Assembly (NCBI GenBank): GCA_005656395.1
Contig: SRSI01000004.1
Coordinates: 248,001-312,000 of the forward strand
Origin: Strongyloides papillosus
Taxonomy: Eukaryota > Nematoda > Chromadorea > Rhabditida > Strongyloididae
Length of the DNA stretch: 64,000 nucleotides
Direction: 5' to 3'
The notes beneath the pieces are model-generated. The model saw nothing but the letters and a program-made list of their open reading frames with translations, ran no database searches and was not told the origin of the DNA. The position numbers and the translations under genes are program-made. Numbering within the stretch: position 1 is the first letter of the stretch; each line of letters starts with the position of its first letter. Shown here piece after piece: positions 11,348 through 26,500 of the stretch.

Positions 11348-12261
11348 TTAGGTTGAGGAATAAATAATGGCCGCAAATTCTCACTACAATTTTCCATTGT
11401 AAAAAATTAAAATAAATAAATTCATATTAAAACAGTCTTTATGTAGAAATGTAGGGGGACTTGCCCTGATAATATTTTGCATATTACCTTAATTTTTAAA
11501 TTATTTTTTTAAAAAGTTATGTCCGATCTTAAAAATGTTGTCAAAAAGGGAATTACTGGTAAATTTCTTGCATGAGTTCAAACTTAGATGTAATAGAGTT
11601 GAAGCACATCGAAATAAAGTAAATGCATAGGGGAAAGGGTCAACTTCTGAACGCTATTTGCGTCAGTGGTTTGAGAAATTCCAAGGGGTTAATTTTGACC
11701 TCAATAATGAATAGGATAGAGGAGAACCCTTTACTACTAATACTCAGAATTAATGGAAGATTGTCGAGCTAAATCTAAATCAGTGACCAAGAAAGTTGAA
11801 ATATATTGACAGGAACTTGAGAAAATGAATGAAAAACTAAAAAAAATCAACCGGTTCTAAAAATAGGAATAATCCAATACCATAGGATGAGAGGGCAAGA
11901 TGTCATGTTTCAAAACTAATTTTAAAAAAACTTCGTGAATTGAAATATGGGGCTCTCTCTCACCCTACATACTCCCCTGATCTCTTTCTTACAATTTTCT
12001 ATTTGTTTGAACATTTCGATGTATTTTTTAAGGATAAATTGTTTAAGAATCAGGAGTCGGCAGAAAGCTATTTCAGTGACTTTTATTAGATCCAGAAATC
12101 CTGAATCTTATAAAATGGGAATTCAAAAGCTGTTAGAACGTTGAGAAAAATGTGTAGACTTAAACGGGTGTTATTTATATTAATTTACTTAACATAAACT
12201 TAAATAAATATTGTCTTAATTCATTTTTCTCTCCGCGACTATTATTTATTCCTCAACCTAA
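11348..12261 (+). mobile_element. Defective mariner-family transposon with intact ends, 914 bp
   Basis: The element is bounded by inverted repeats that start TTAGGTTGAGGAATAAATAA at both ends (22 of 24 bases after the TTA match, as far as read by eye) and is flanked on both sides by TA (11346-11347 and 12262-12263), the target duplication of Tc1/mariner elements. Inside are the two ends of a broken transposase in plus orientation. At 914 bp it is shorter than the usual ~1.3 kb of the family because the middle of the transposase is missing. It cannot encode an active enzyme; the ends look complete, so it could in principle be mobilised by a related transposase elsewhere. Confidence 0.9.
11535..12144 (+). 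pseudogene. Mariner transposase remnant
   Basis: From an ATG at 11535 the frame reads a mariner-type N-terminal helix-turn-helix region (HEFKLRCNRVEAHRN ... ERYLRQWFEKFQ) interrupted by in-frame TAG codons. After a gap of roughly 450 bases relative to a full transposase, the C-terminal part resumes in another frame at about 11888. There the usual DNARPH catalytic block appears as DERARCH, followed by HPTYSPD. The last catalytic Asp of the D34D triad, normally in 'PSD' four residues later, is replaced (LFLTI), so catalysis is lost. The C-terminal stretch from 11947 is open for 65 codons and ends in a typical mariner tail (QKLLERW-like, here stopped by TGA). Confidence 0.88.
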
Positions 12262-15200
12262 TAAATACTTCATATAAAAATGAAAATAACATACTTTACA
12301 ACAATCATTGAGAATTATTCATAAAAAATACAAAAAAGATCGGTTAATGATCACTAGGCTAGTTTTGAACCTAGCAAAATAATAGACTACTTTTAAAACG
12401 GTAAAATTCAAATAATGAATACATGGTGGATTTTTTAAATCAATTTATATATCTTTTTACTTTTTTAGAACTTTATCATTTATGGTATCATTATTAGTGT
12501 GCTAATATATGATAACATTGTGCATTATCATGTCTAGCTATGGAGTATAATAAAAAGGGTTTCTAAAATATCTAGTTCTTCATGTTTCATAATATTAATA
12601 TTTGATAATCTCAAATCCTCCTATTACAATGGTTTAAACAATGTATATCTCTTAATGATTCTTTATTTTTTAACAACTTATGTCGTTTTTATGTTATTAT
12701 TTGTGTTTAATTTTTAAAATTTATATATCTTTATATAATTTTTATTATCTATCATAAAGATAGATTAATATTCATCCTAAACAGGTAATTTTCTAAATAA
12801 AATGTTTATAATTATATATTAGGTAGAAAGTAATGTTAATTCTTTAATATAGGTTATTTATCATAGTGACAAAACCTTTCTTTTAGGATTAAAACAATTA
12901 TTCTATAAATATAAGAATATTCAATAATTTAGAAATATGATAGCATTAATTATTACTATTTTTTAACAATAATAAATATGTATTTAATTCTTATAAAAAT
13001 AAATTGATGACTGAAAAGTTGGAATGTGATTATCGCTTCATTTATTTAAAGTTTATCTTTTGCTATATGAAATTATACCAATAAAATTTTTAAAACCTGT
13101 AATACGGTAAAAATTAAAGTCCTACTAAAGTATTACATAAATTATTTAAGATTTAAAAATTGTTAATTTTTTGAATTTTAATAAATCTATAACTTGATTG
13201 ATATTTTTATAAAATAGTATCATTTTTAACATTTTATCGTGCACTTGATATATTTATTAATCATATAAATTATAAATAAAAATACTCCTCAAGTTAAGAA
13301 TTTGGAATTTCTAGTAATAAAAATAATTTCTATGTATAAATATTTTTTCCCTGAATTTGGATAACTAATAATAAAACACTTAACTTGTGATAAATTAAAA
13401 AAGCATAATTGAACCAATATTTTAAATTTACAAATGACTTAAATATGTACATATTAATTATAATAAGACAACTGTCCAGTGAATTATTTGCTTTTTAAGT
13501 AAATTGATGTAGAATATGAAAATAATTCTTATATGATAAATATTAAGTGCTAATAAATTTTCATAAATTAATTTCTATCTCTGCAAATGCAAAATAAATT
13601 TACTTCCTTATTTCTAAAATAGTTTCAAGATTATTTCTTTTTACATAATGTCTTTATTGAATGTATTATTAATTTTTTAATGAAAATTTTTGTTTATCAA
13701 AATCAATTATTTTCTATCCTATAGTTTAAAAAAAGATTACATATAATGAAATATGAACATTTTTTTGATCTTTTCTTCATTTTTCTTATTTTATAAAATT
13801 TCTAGATAAAATAATATTCATTTAGCTTATAATAATTTTCTTATCATTAAAAGTTTACTCCATGTTGCTAACCACAAATAAATTTTATTAATTTATAACG
13901 GTTGAATAGAAGGGAAAATTTTATGAGAGAAGTTATTTATGTAAAAACATTTTGTTATATTAGCTAATATCCGTATACTCAAATTAATTTGAAGTTATAA
14001 AAAATTTAGCAGCATTTTATTCAATTATAATGGAAATGGTATTATACTTTTCTTAACCCTTAAAATAGCGTTAGAAGTAATCACTCTTAAGAAATAATTC
14101 TTTTAATTATTAAAGTCAGATAAAAAAATTTAATTTAATGCATTTTTAAATAAATTTTTTTTGCCGTTTATGAAAATTTCTTAACAGAAAAAAAACAATA
14201 AATTATATAGAATATAATTTTAATAAAAAAATTTTCTTATCCATACTCCTTTTTTTTAATTAAGTTAGAAGCTTCTTATTGACAGTATTTTCTTACAACA
14301 ACTGTTTAATATAGCACTTTACAATTTCATAGTGTTTTGATATTTATAAACAATTTTACATGAATTAATAATTCATTTAATAAATATTAAAGTGCATAGA
14401 ATAAATTTTTTGTATAGAAAACTGTATATAAAAATTTGCTAGTTTTTAATATTTAAATACATGCAAATGTTTATTAAAATTTTTAATTTTGTTGCTAAAG
14501 CAAACATTATTATATACTTGTTGTCTTTCCTTTACTAAAATGATAGTAGATTGTATAACAATGTAATAGTACTAAAAATAAATGAAGACGACAATCAGAT
14601 AAATGTCAGAAAAAAATTATATGCTCAATATCTAAAATTTTATGTTGTTAGCATATTTAATTGTAATTTAATTATTTTCCTTGTTATGAATATTCTTTAA
14701 AAAAAATCTTAAATGTACTTCATGTGACTAATTTTATAAATAAACAATTTTTAATTAAATGAAAATTATAAAAAAAAAAACTTAATTAACTGCTAAATAA
14801 CAAATTCCAAACAAGGTATTATTATAGAGATTATTATATTAAATAAGTATTCAATATCGTAAACATAATCAATTAATTTTCTTCATAATAATAAAATTAA
14901 CTTAATTTTTTTGTAAATAAAATATTTTAAGTCTATTTAATATTTATATGTTAATGCATAAAAAAATATTAATTATCTATTTCCAAAAGTGTTTTGTTTC
15001 AATAGATGGATGATGATTTTAAAAAGTTATTAGTTAGATTGGTAATTCATTAAATTTAATTTACAGAATGACGATGGTATAATTAGTTTCTACATACTTA
15101 AAGTATATTTTGTTAAAAAATATTAACAAAAAATACTTTCCAATCTAATTTTTTAACAAACATTAAAGAAAATAATAATTGACAGAAAGCGGAATTTTTA

Positions 15201-15940
15201 GTGTATATTTTCATTATCTTTCTTAATACGATAGTTTTTGTCTATAGTTATGAATAACTCTATTACAAAAGTGTATAGCTAAACATCCTCAATTGAACAA
15301 TTTATCAAAAGAGACATAAAATTTGTATTCAAAAATATGGGTTTAATACTTTTCACCATTTAAAAATGTATTAGAATTAATATAACAAATGGATGTGCAT
15401 GTTAAAAAGAAAAAAAAAACTCTTGGTATTTTTAAAAAAACTAATTAAATTTTTTCCTTTAAACAATAACTTCGTTATTTTTACACAAATATCTTTCTTG
15501 AGTCAATTGAAATTGCCATCCAATTTATTTATCATGAAGTTTTAGAAACACACTTAAATGTTGCATAAAATTCTTTACATTTCTTTTTTTTGTTTTATTT
15601 ATTACAACAATTTTTTTTCTATTTTTGGATCATTTATGCTATCTTTTTATCTATATATATCTCTTTATGTATATGACATATTTATCATTTTGTTTATAGT
15701 ATTTATAATAGTAACATTTTAGTAAAGTAAATTTTGCTGAAACCCATATGTTTTAAATTGACACATTTGTTTATTGGTTTTAGGTTATTTCTATTAATTT
15801 CAAATGATATAATACTTTTATTGTAGCCTTTGTACAAGAAGCTTCTTTAATTTTATTATAAAATTTTAGACGAACAGATTGTATATGAGTCATTGAGAGA
15901 GAGCAAAATTTATATTTTATTTTAAATTCAAATATTTACA
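12262..15940. other. Long gene-less AT-rich stretch
   Basis: About 3.7 kb of AT-rich sequence between the mariner element and the small gene at 15941. No gene, tRNA or clear repeat was found. A short perfect stem (CTAGGCTAG...CTAG near 12354-12373) is too small to call. Confidence 0.55.
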
Positions 15941-16238
15941 ATGCCGACGACAACTGTAGGAAAAGTAACGTATTACGACAATGAACCTGATGAGACAATG
16001 GATATGTTTCACTCAGAACGTATTTCTAATAAATTAGCTTATTCTAGTATCCAAAGTACAATGCCAAATTTTGTAAGTATATGATATTATATGTTAATAT
16101 AATAGTATTTTTGTTTAGGTTAAAACAACAAATTGTCCTGTAGTATTAATGATTGCTCCAGCTACTGTTATTTGCCAACAAAATGATACAATTTTTGGAG
16201 AAATGCTTGGAAAATTAAATATAAATAATGATAAATAA
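15941..16238 (+). CDS. Small two-exon protein, 83 aa, unknown function
   Basis: Exon 1 (15941-16072, 44 codons) begins MPTTTVGKVTYYDNEPDETM and ends at a consensus GTAAGT donor. The 46-base intron ends TTTGTTTAG at 16118. Exon 2 (16119-16238) carries on in phase (VKTTNCPVVLMIAPATVICQQ...) to a TAA that overlaps an AATAAA-like signal. The donor, acceptor and phase make it a convincing gene although too short for long-frame detection. No signal peptide or domain is recognised; the first half is polar, the second has a moderately hydrophobic stretch with two Cys, too short to be a clear membrane helix. It is convergent with the protease gene, with only 132 bases between the stop codons. Confidence 0.72.
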
Positions 16239-16370
16239 AAATTCTATATAAAATTTTAAACGCAAAGAAATATTTTAATTTTGCTTATATATTTAATGCT
16301 TTTTATAAAATTTTATGCTAAAAAATTGCTATTTACAGAATATAAAGTTGATAAGAGATAGTAAATTTTA

Positions 16371-18910
<2,540 letters not shown>

Positions 18911-20279
18911 TAAAAATATTTTGTAGGAAAAATTTAACTTTTATTTTGTATTTTCTTCATGTCTATTTACATCATTGTATATATTAAAATCGTATTTTTT
19001 GTCAATATTTAAAAACTAGTTTATCGGCTTATTTTTTTCATACTTCTAGAATCTCAAAATTAAACATTCCTAGTCAAGGATACCTTGAGAAACTATAATA
19101 TTTAAATATACTCTATTGAAAAAAGATTATCCCTCTTATCATAAAATTTAAACTTCTTTTTAGCTATAAAGTTATGATGTTAAATGATTTATAAGCAATT
19201 TTCAAAATAAAGAACTTTTAAATAAATTTTTTTTAAATAACTCTTTTTTAAAATAAGAATATACACTAAGAGGATGAATTAAATTTTTTATTAATAATAA
19301 AAAGGAAATGATATAATTAACAGGGCAAAAAATTATAAAATGTTTTGGATAAAAGTAATACAGTAATTAAAAGTATACAATTGATAAAAATAAATAATAG
19401 TTTTATAAAATTTATATATATATAACTTTTTTTTGTACTGATGTGTATTATAGATACAGCATTCTTTATTTAAATAGTTTTTGAAAAAATTAGGTAGTGA
19501 ATAATTGATGAAGTCTTAGTTTGCTGCTTCTAACAACTCAATTTCAATACCATAAAAATACATTTCATATAATATTGATATAATAATGGAAAAATATATT
19601 CTTCCTACATACTAAGACAAATTTATAGAGAAAAATAAAAGAAAAATTATAAAATTTCTCTTAAATTCAAGAATTGTAATAAAAATTTTTAAAAAATGAA
19701 AATAAAATTTGTAAGCAGAGGGAAACATAAAGTTAAAGTAACTAATTTAGCTTTGCGGCCCTATGGATACACTAATTGAGTTTTTATTTGTGCCATCTGG
19801 CAAAATATTTAAAGTAAAGTTTATTTCTAAGAAATTAATCTTGCATTTTTTTCCTTAAAAATTTAATGAATAATCAAGTTTAATATTCAAAGATATAAGT
19901 ATTTACTATAAATAGTACAACAGATATTGATATTAATATGACAAGCTATATAAACCAGAGTTTAGCAGACCAAAACTTTTCATAAATAAAGACTTTACAA
20001 AAATATAAAATTATTATTATATATAGTACAAAGTAATAATCACTATTATATGAGTTAAATGAAAGGGAAATTATTTTTGGGACCTGATGAGATTAAAAGT
20101 CATTAAAATTTTAAAAAAATATACATCCACATACATTTCTGTATACATATATAACATATAGACATATACCAAATTAACGTTGGATATGTAAGTCTACAAG
20201 AAGTCAGGACTTATTCAATTTCAAAAAAAACAACTTTTTTCTAAGTTTAAAAAGTTATACTTATTTTTCTACTATTATT
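18911..20279. other. Intergenic AT-rich stretch
   Basis: About 1.4 kb between the 5' end of the protease gene and the 3' end of the RGS gene, both on the minus strand. It presumably holds the protease promoter and the RGS gene 3' UTR. No other feature could be supported. Confidence 0.55.
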
Positions 20280-23200
20280 TTAAACATAATCAGCTGGCTG
20301 CCAACCTAAATTTGAAGTGGTGTCAGGGCAATTTGATGACGAAACTGGTTCTTTATCACTACGAATTGCTGATGTATATATAGCTGGAACACGTGCTAAA
20401 TTCCCGTTTGTTCCTTGAGAACCCGATAAACCTGAAACTTCGACTTCTTTGTTTTCTTTCTTCTTCTTTAGTTCCTCCTTAAATAATCTTATTATTAGAA
20501 TAAAAATTTATTTCCTTTAACCGTACCTCTTCTTTTAGTAATTCATTTTTTTGTATTATAAACGCCTCATCAGCTTTTTGATTCTCTCCACAATATGGAA
20601 CATCAATAGAAGATATCACTGCTTTTTTTGAAGAACTATCAATTTTGGGTGTTGAATTTTTTCTACCACCAGCTCCTTTATTTTGTGAGTTATTTGTTGC
20701 GATACCAGATCTGGTATGTGTAACGTTTGATTTTGTGTCAGAAAGTTTATTACTTGGTTTCAAGGAATTATTTTGATAATTATTTTGATCAGAATCTTTA
20801 CTTCCTACAGCTTGACTTGCTTTCCTTCGGAATCGTGACATAATACTCTCTGATGTTGATGATCCCTCTGAACGAGGATTTGAACTATTAGAACGGATAG
20901 CACTGTGTTTATGACCTTTTCCCTCATTATCCATAGGTTGTACATAAAATGCAACATCTCCATGTTGGTGAAATGGAAGATTTTGATCTTTTTGTGACAT
21001 ATTAGGGGATGCATTGATATCTAACTTTTGTAATTCTTTTTTTGGCATTTGTTGTCTTTCCTGTAACTGTTGGTACGTCATAACAGTTAACTTTCTTGGA
21101 GGTATAGATCCAAGTTGAGTTCTTGGTGGAACTTGATCAACCCCTCCACAGAAACAAATTGCTGTTTGTGTTGGATCTATCATATATTTAGCAAAAAGTG
21201 GACGAATTGCACTACCAATTGTTAAACTATGTCTTGCCTTCACAGTAACAACTCTCGCTGGTTGTGGTGGAGTGCTTGATTTAACAGTAGCATTCGGTGA
21301 TAAAAATTCAACTGTTACAAAAACAACAGAAACTAATCTGACACATCTATTATGTAATGCATCAACAGCTTGCCTAGCTGGATCTATTGTACTTCCTGTT
21401 TGTGCATCAACAACTTCTGTAGCAAATTTATCCATTCCATGACTTGTAGCAATATTCGCTATCCATTTTGCTACCGATTCACGCTTAAAAAATTCCGGTA
21501 TAAGTTGTTAAAAATTATTCTATTAACTTACAGGATCTCGTAAACATATTCTTTCGCTTGAACATCCATCATTACTAAGCAACGTACAAAATTTATCTAC
21601 TTCCTGTGTCTGCCTAAATGACCTTTGTAACTCCGCTGAATCTTTTGTAGAATCTGAATGCTAAAATAGTATCAATTATATAAAAAATCTTCATTTAAAG
21701 ATGAAGGAATTTAAAATGTTATTAATGAACCTCCTGTTGTGGAAGATGACGCACTTAAGATTGACGATGTAATTTGTCACTCTCTTTGTCAATATTCTAG
21801 AAAATAGTATCTTTTTATCTCTCTATTTTACTTTAAAATGTTACCTTCACATTACTACTAATTTCTTTCTCAATAAAGATATAGTAATATACTTTGTTAA
21901 ATAAAAATTAATATTCTAGTCACTTTCATTATTATCCTATATATTAATTATTATTCTATGGCTAATAGTACGATATAAAATATATAAAAAAATCTAACAA
22001 ATATTTTGATAAATAAAAGAATTGTTTAGACGTCATGGAATGACGTAAAAATATTAAAGGTTAGAATAAGTTTAATAAGGCATATTAGGTTTCATAATAT
22101 TAGAAAATATTATTTGTGTGTAAATAGAAACGACTTTACTCTTAATAAACAATTGGTTTTCATTTACCATATTAAAGTCTTACCTTTTTTGGATAATTAT
22201 CTAAAATTATAAACATTTATTATAATTTAAAAAATAATGATATATATAACGTACCGGAAGAGTCTTCTAGCCCAAGTGCATCTTTATCCTCAGCTGATGC
22301 CGCTCTTAAATACCTTGGCCAACAATCATATTTTAGAAGGTGAAAAATTTGATATTGTGCAACATCATATAAATCACAAGTAAACTTTCCAGCTAACACG
22401 GCATCTTTTATTGTTCTATTTGTTGAATTATCAATATTCACTGGTTCAGCACTATGTGTTATAAAATGACGCTCAAAAATTTGTAATCCAACAGCCTTTC
22501 TTCTTGTCAATTCCTCATCCGGTATTTTACGATATTCCTCTACTGCAAGGTAAAAATTTAAATTTTCCACACAAAATTGTTGTTCTAGAAAATTCTAAAA
22601 TAAAAAAATATAAAGTAATATAAATATGATATATATATATAATACAACAATCAATTTAAAATAGAAAAACATACTTGAAACGGCTTCCTTTTAGTATCAC
22701 ATTTCAAAATTTTTTCTAGATCACTTTCTTTAGATGCTGTCAATAAAGTTGACATTATATTTAACAAAGATAAGTTTTTTTCCTTTTCTAACGGTGGGTT
22801 AGGTTTTGGTTGATTTTTTTGCTTGTTGTCTCCACTCTCCTGAGATGCAGTAAGATCCGCTTGGAAACATACAGAAGCTGAAATAGTAGAAATATTAAAA
22901 CATTTAAATATATATATAATAGTTATATATAATAAGTATATATAAAGATATGTATATACATATATATATTGATGAATCTTGGTATAATGATGTTGATGAA
23001 TAATAATGATACGACATAACTAAAACTATCTTTGTAATGTTTGTGCGCATTATCGGTTAAGCTCATGGATACTATTATAACATTCTTTTTTGGACATTTT
23101 CAATAAAATTATCGTTTTTATAACATAATAAAATATGATTTAAAAAATTTATTTTATCATTAATAATATTATAAATTTGTTTAATGAATATTTTGGAAAC

Positions 23201-23555
23201 AAGATTTGTATTTATGAAATGGTACTTAAAAACAAAACCATTTTGACTTTGACTTTGTTTAATGAGTACTTATGTTGAATGTTGTTATAAAACAATAGAA
23301 TATACTACTTATTTACCATAATGGCGTATTAGCAAACATTTAAAACTATGTAAACTTACAACTTCCTATGAATAAATTATGCAAAGGCACATTTGTGACC
23401 GTAGAGCTATCACAGAAAGCCGATTCAGATGTAGAAAATTGTTCCTCCTTAGATAAAAAGGTATAACTTGGATCTTGTGTATTATCTTCTCCTAGATATG
23501 TTGAGTTAGTAGGGTCGGTTAATGACTTGACAAGGAGATTTGTCTTATTGGTTCC
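20280..23555 (-). CDS. RGS-domain signalling protein with Ras-binding-like module (RGS12/RGS14/Loco-like), 3' seven exons
   Basis: Exons: 23555-23360, 22877-22675, 22594-22255, 21753-21731 (23 bases), 21660-21532, 21483-20527 and 20477-20280 (stop TAA). All joins keep phase and sum to 682 codons. The RGS domain spans the second and third of these exons (KPFQNFLEQQFCVENLNFYL ... PVNID ... QIFHLLKYDCWPRYLRA), as in GTPase-activating proteins for G-alpha. After a linker comes a module like the second Ras-binding domain of RGS12/14 (RVVTVKARHSLTIGSAIRPL, then FAKYMIDP). The long Ser/Asn-rich tail ends in a charged helix and GWQPADYV. No GoLoco motif is seen. The first listed exon starts at an acceptor, without an ATG, so 5' exons must lie upstream; those at 31366-32812 are the best candidates. 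RGS call firm; RBD call moderate. Confidence 0.82.
21731..21753 (-). other. 23-base microexon of the RGS gene
   Basis: The reverse strand has an acceptor (TCTTAAG) and a GT donor (GTTCATT) exactly 23 bases apart. The preceding exon leaves one base and the following exon needs phase 0, and 1 + 23 = 24 satisfies both. It adds VRHLPQQE between LEDSS and HSDSTKD. A longer alternative starting at the upstream TTTTCTAG acceptor hits a stop in the required phase. Without the microexon, joining the flanking exons breaks the frame. Confidence 0.65.
21754..22254 (-). other. 501-base intron of the RGS gene
   Basis: Intron between the RGS-domain exon and the microexon, with a GTACGT donor. It is AT-rich and about ten times longer than the usual introns of this window. 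Nothing else is recognised in it. Confidence 0.6.
22878..23359 (-). other. 482-base intron of the RGS gene
   Basis: Intron with a GTAAGT donor and a TTTCAG acceptor. It is AT-rich with TA dinucleotide runs (around 22910-22970) and holds no recognised gene. Confidence 0.6.
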
Positions 23556-26500
23556 CTATAAATAAAATCAAAATCATAAAATTGTACATTATTATAAAAT
23601 AACAATATATTTAAAAGCAATTTTTAATAATAGGAAGATAAATGAAAGATTGTATGATTAAGTATAATTATTTAATAAATAATACTTTTTTTAATAATTT
23701 TTTAAATACTATTTATTAAACTTTTTTATTAAAAATTAATTTTTAATATATAAATTAAAAATTATAATGTTTAAGATAATTTATTCCTTTTTCACTTCAT
23801 TTGTTACTTTTTTTTGTTATTTTTATTTATCAATTTTAATAAAAGTTAAATGAATAATGGCAGAAAGAAATAAATTATATACTTTAAAAATGAGGGTGGA
23901 ATAGTACTATAATATAAATGGGGTAGAAAATGGCATTGGGTGTTTTATTCAAGGAGTCATGGTGGGCCGCGGTAACAAACATAGTGGATGCGGTTGATGA
24001 ATTATATGTTGTGGAAGAGACTGATAACTGAAGAATAAATCTAAGAATATATACAATATATGTTGAATGTGCGTAACTTGGACTGCTATATAGAAAAAGC
24101 TGATATATTTATGCAAACGTAGTAGGGCAATACTGGACCTGCGGCTAGACTTTTCTACACTAGCTTCTTTTAACTACTTTACATTATATACATAAATATA
24201 TATACCCTGTATAGATGTATCACCAAAATACATTAAAAAAATTTATATTACTTTTTATTTGACGTTGTGAGAAGTTGATTATAATGATAAGAGTTTGAAT
24301 AAATACATGAAAATTGAAGTATTTAAAAAAACTTTAGCAAATTTAAAAAATAAAATTTCTATGAATAGTGTAATATAAAATGATATTATTTTTCGACAAA
24401 AACAATTTTTTCGACTTTTTTATTTTTCGTTTTTCTATACTCTATATAAAAAAGTCTAATGGTTAGATAAACTATTTAAAAAACATCCATTCATTATTAG
24501 TCATAAATAAAGAGAGAAGATTTGTTCATCTTCTTAGATTGAAAAGGACATATGATAAGAAAACATATAAATATATGTAATTTAATAGATTTTTTGGTAT
24601 TAATTGACTTCTATTTTATATATATATCTTTTTGTTTATCACATAATAATTAAAGAGCTTTTTAGTCAAGTAGAAGATTCTTTTTATACAGGAATAATGT
24701 TTTCTAAACAATGTTTATTTATGTTCCAAATAAAAAAAATACATACGTATATACATATAATTTTATGCTATTTTATACTTAATTTACTTCTGATAATATA
24801 AAAAAAATATAACAATAGAAGTATGTATTTCAATTTATAAATTAAAGAATGTATGACATTTTTTATTTATTTGACGTTATTGAAAAAAATTGTTTTGAAA
24901 AAAATTAATTAGACTAGAAAAACATATATTATTGCAGAATCCATAAATTAGTGAAAAAGTTATCTACACCTTAAATGATTTTTTCCTTCGCAATATGTTA
25001 TATAATTTCGTCAATTTTTTGCAATTAAATTTTATTGGGTAAGTTAAACAGGATAATAGTAAATATGACAACATTTAAAAATGTTGAAAATACAAAATGG
25101 CATATTTAATTGTAGTTGATGAGTTAAAAAACAATAAAAATAATAGCGCTTTATTTTATCTGTATTCGAAATGTTAGTACGTTAAAAGCAAATAAGTAAA
25201 ATTATATATAAAATATCTAAATAAACATGGTATAAATAATCTTTAAAAGTTTTACGTGATTAATAATCACCTATAATTTTCTTTGCAATTTTTTTATTGT
25301 TTTTTTTATAATTAGTTGAATGAAGTTGATATGTATCTTACGTTAAAAAAAGTACATGATAGGAAAAAGAAAAAAAGAACAATTATCACATTAATCGTAT
25401 TTTTATATTTATTTAACAAAAAAAAAGAATATTAAAGATTTATGATGAACGTGGAATTGAAAATAGTATAAGGATAAATATATATAAATATATTTTAATG
25501 ACGTTGGCAAAAATTTTGTTTAATGTCAAAAGTTTTACATTAAATGGTAGAACTTTTAATAACATGTGTGTATAATATGGAAAGAATGTTAACCCGATAT
25601 TATCAACATTGTCACTTACATGGTTGACTCATTTATAATACATATTGAACCAGGCGTATATTTATATCAGATGAGGCAAAAAAATTGTATTTAGATATAT
25701 ATATTATATGTACCAAGAAGAATTTTTTTAAGAAAAAAATACCATTTAATAATATGTGAAATTTCAATAACTAATGTTTTATTTAATTGAAAAATAAAAA
25801 CGCTTCTAAAAAAAATAAGGCAAATATTTCTTTTGTTGGTAAACAAATATGTAACAAAAAGTCTTAATATAAATTTTAGGACCTTCATTTAATTAAAATT
25901 AAGTTAATTCCTGTAGTTGATATTAATGAAATGGCAAAATGGTAAAAAAGATAGCTTTTATTACATTAAGTCGCTACATACAAAATATCTCATATAGGAA
26001 CATTTAATTTAATATTACTTTATGTCAATTTACACAAAAATTTTTATTAAACACAAATAATATAGAAATATATATTTTATTAAATTATGATCTATGTTAC
26101 TTTTATATTTTTATATAAAAAGGCAAGTTTATGATATTCAATTCTAATTATTAAAAAACGAATATATGATAAATAATATTATATATAGTTTTAGAGAAAA
26201 TTACTAAGTTGTCACTATTTAAAAATAATACATAATTATAAGTAAATTTTTTTAAATATATTTTTATTTTAACCATTTGTTAGTAATTGGAAAAAATTTT
26301 TTTAATTTATCATATGTAATTATAGTAGTAAAATATTTTTATTACATGTTTTTGCTTTTTTTAAACAATAAATTGTACTTTTTAGAGAGTGAAACAACTT
26401 TAAATTCAATCAAGTTTTATATGGCAGCACTTAAAATATATATTATGAAATATCCTTATATTTATATAAGATTTGTCTCTGAAGAAGAGATATAAAAATT

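Noticed and set aside
11947..12144. A 65-codon plus-strand frame as a stand-alone gene
   Set aside because: It is the C-terminal remnant of the mariner transposase (HPTYSPD, LFEHF, QKLLER).
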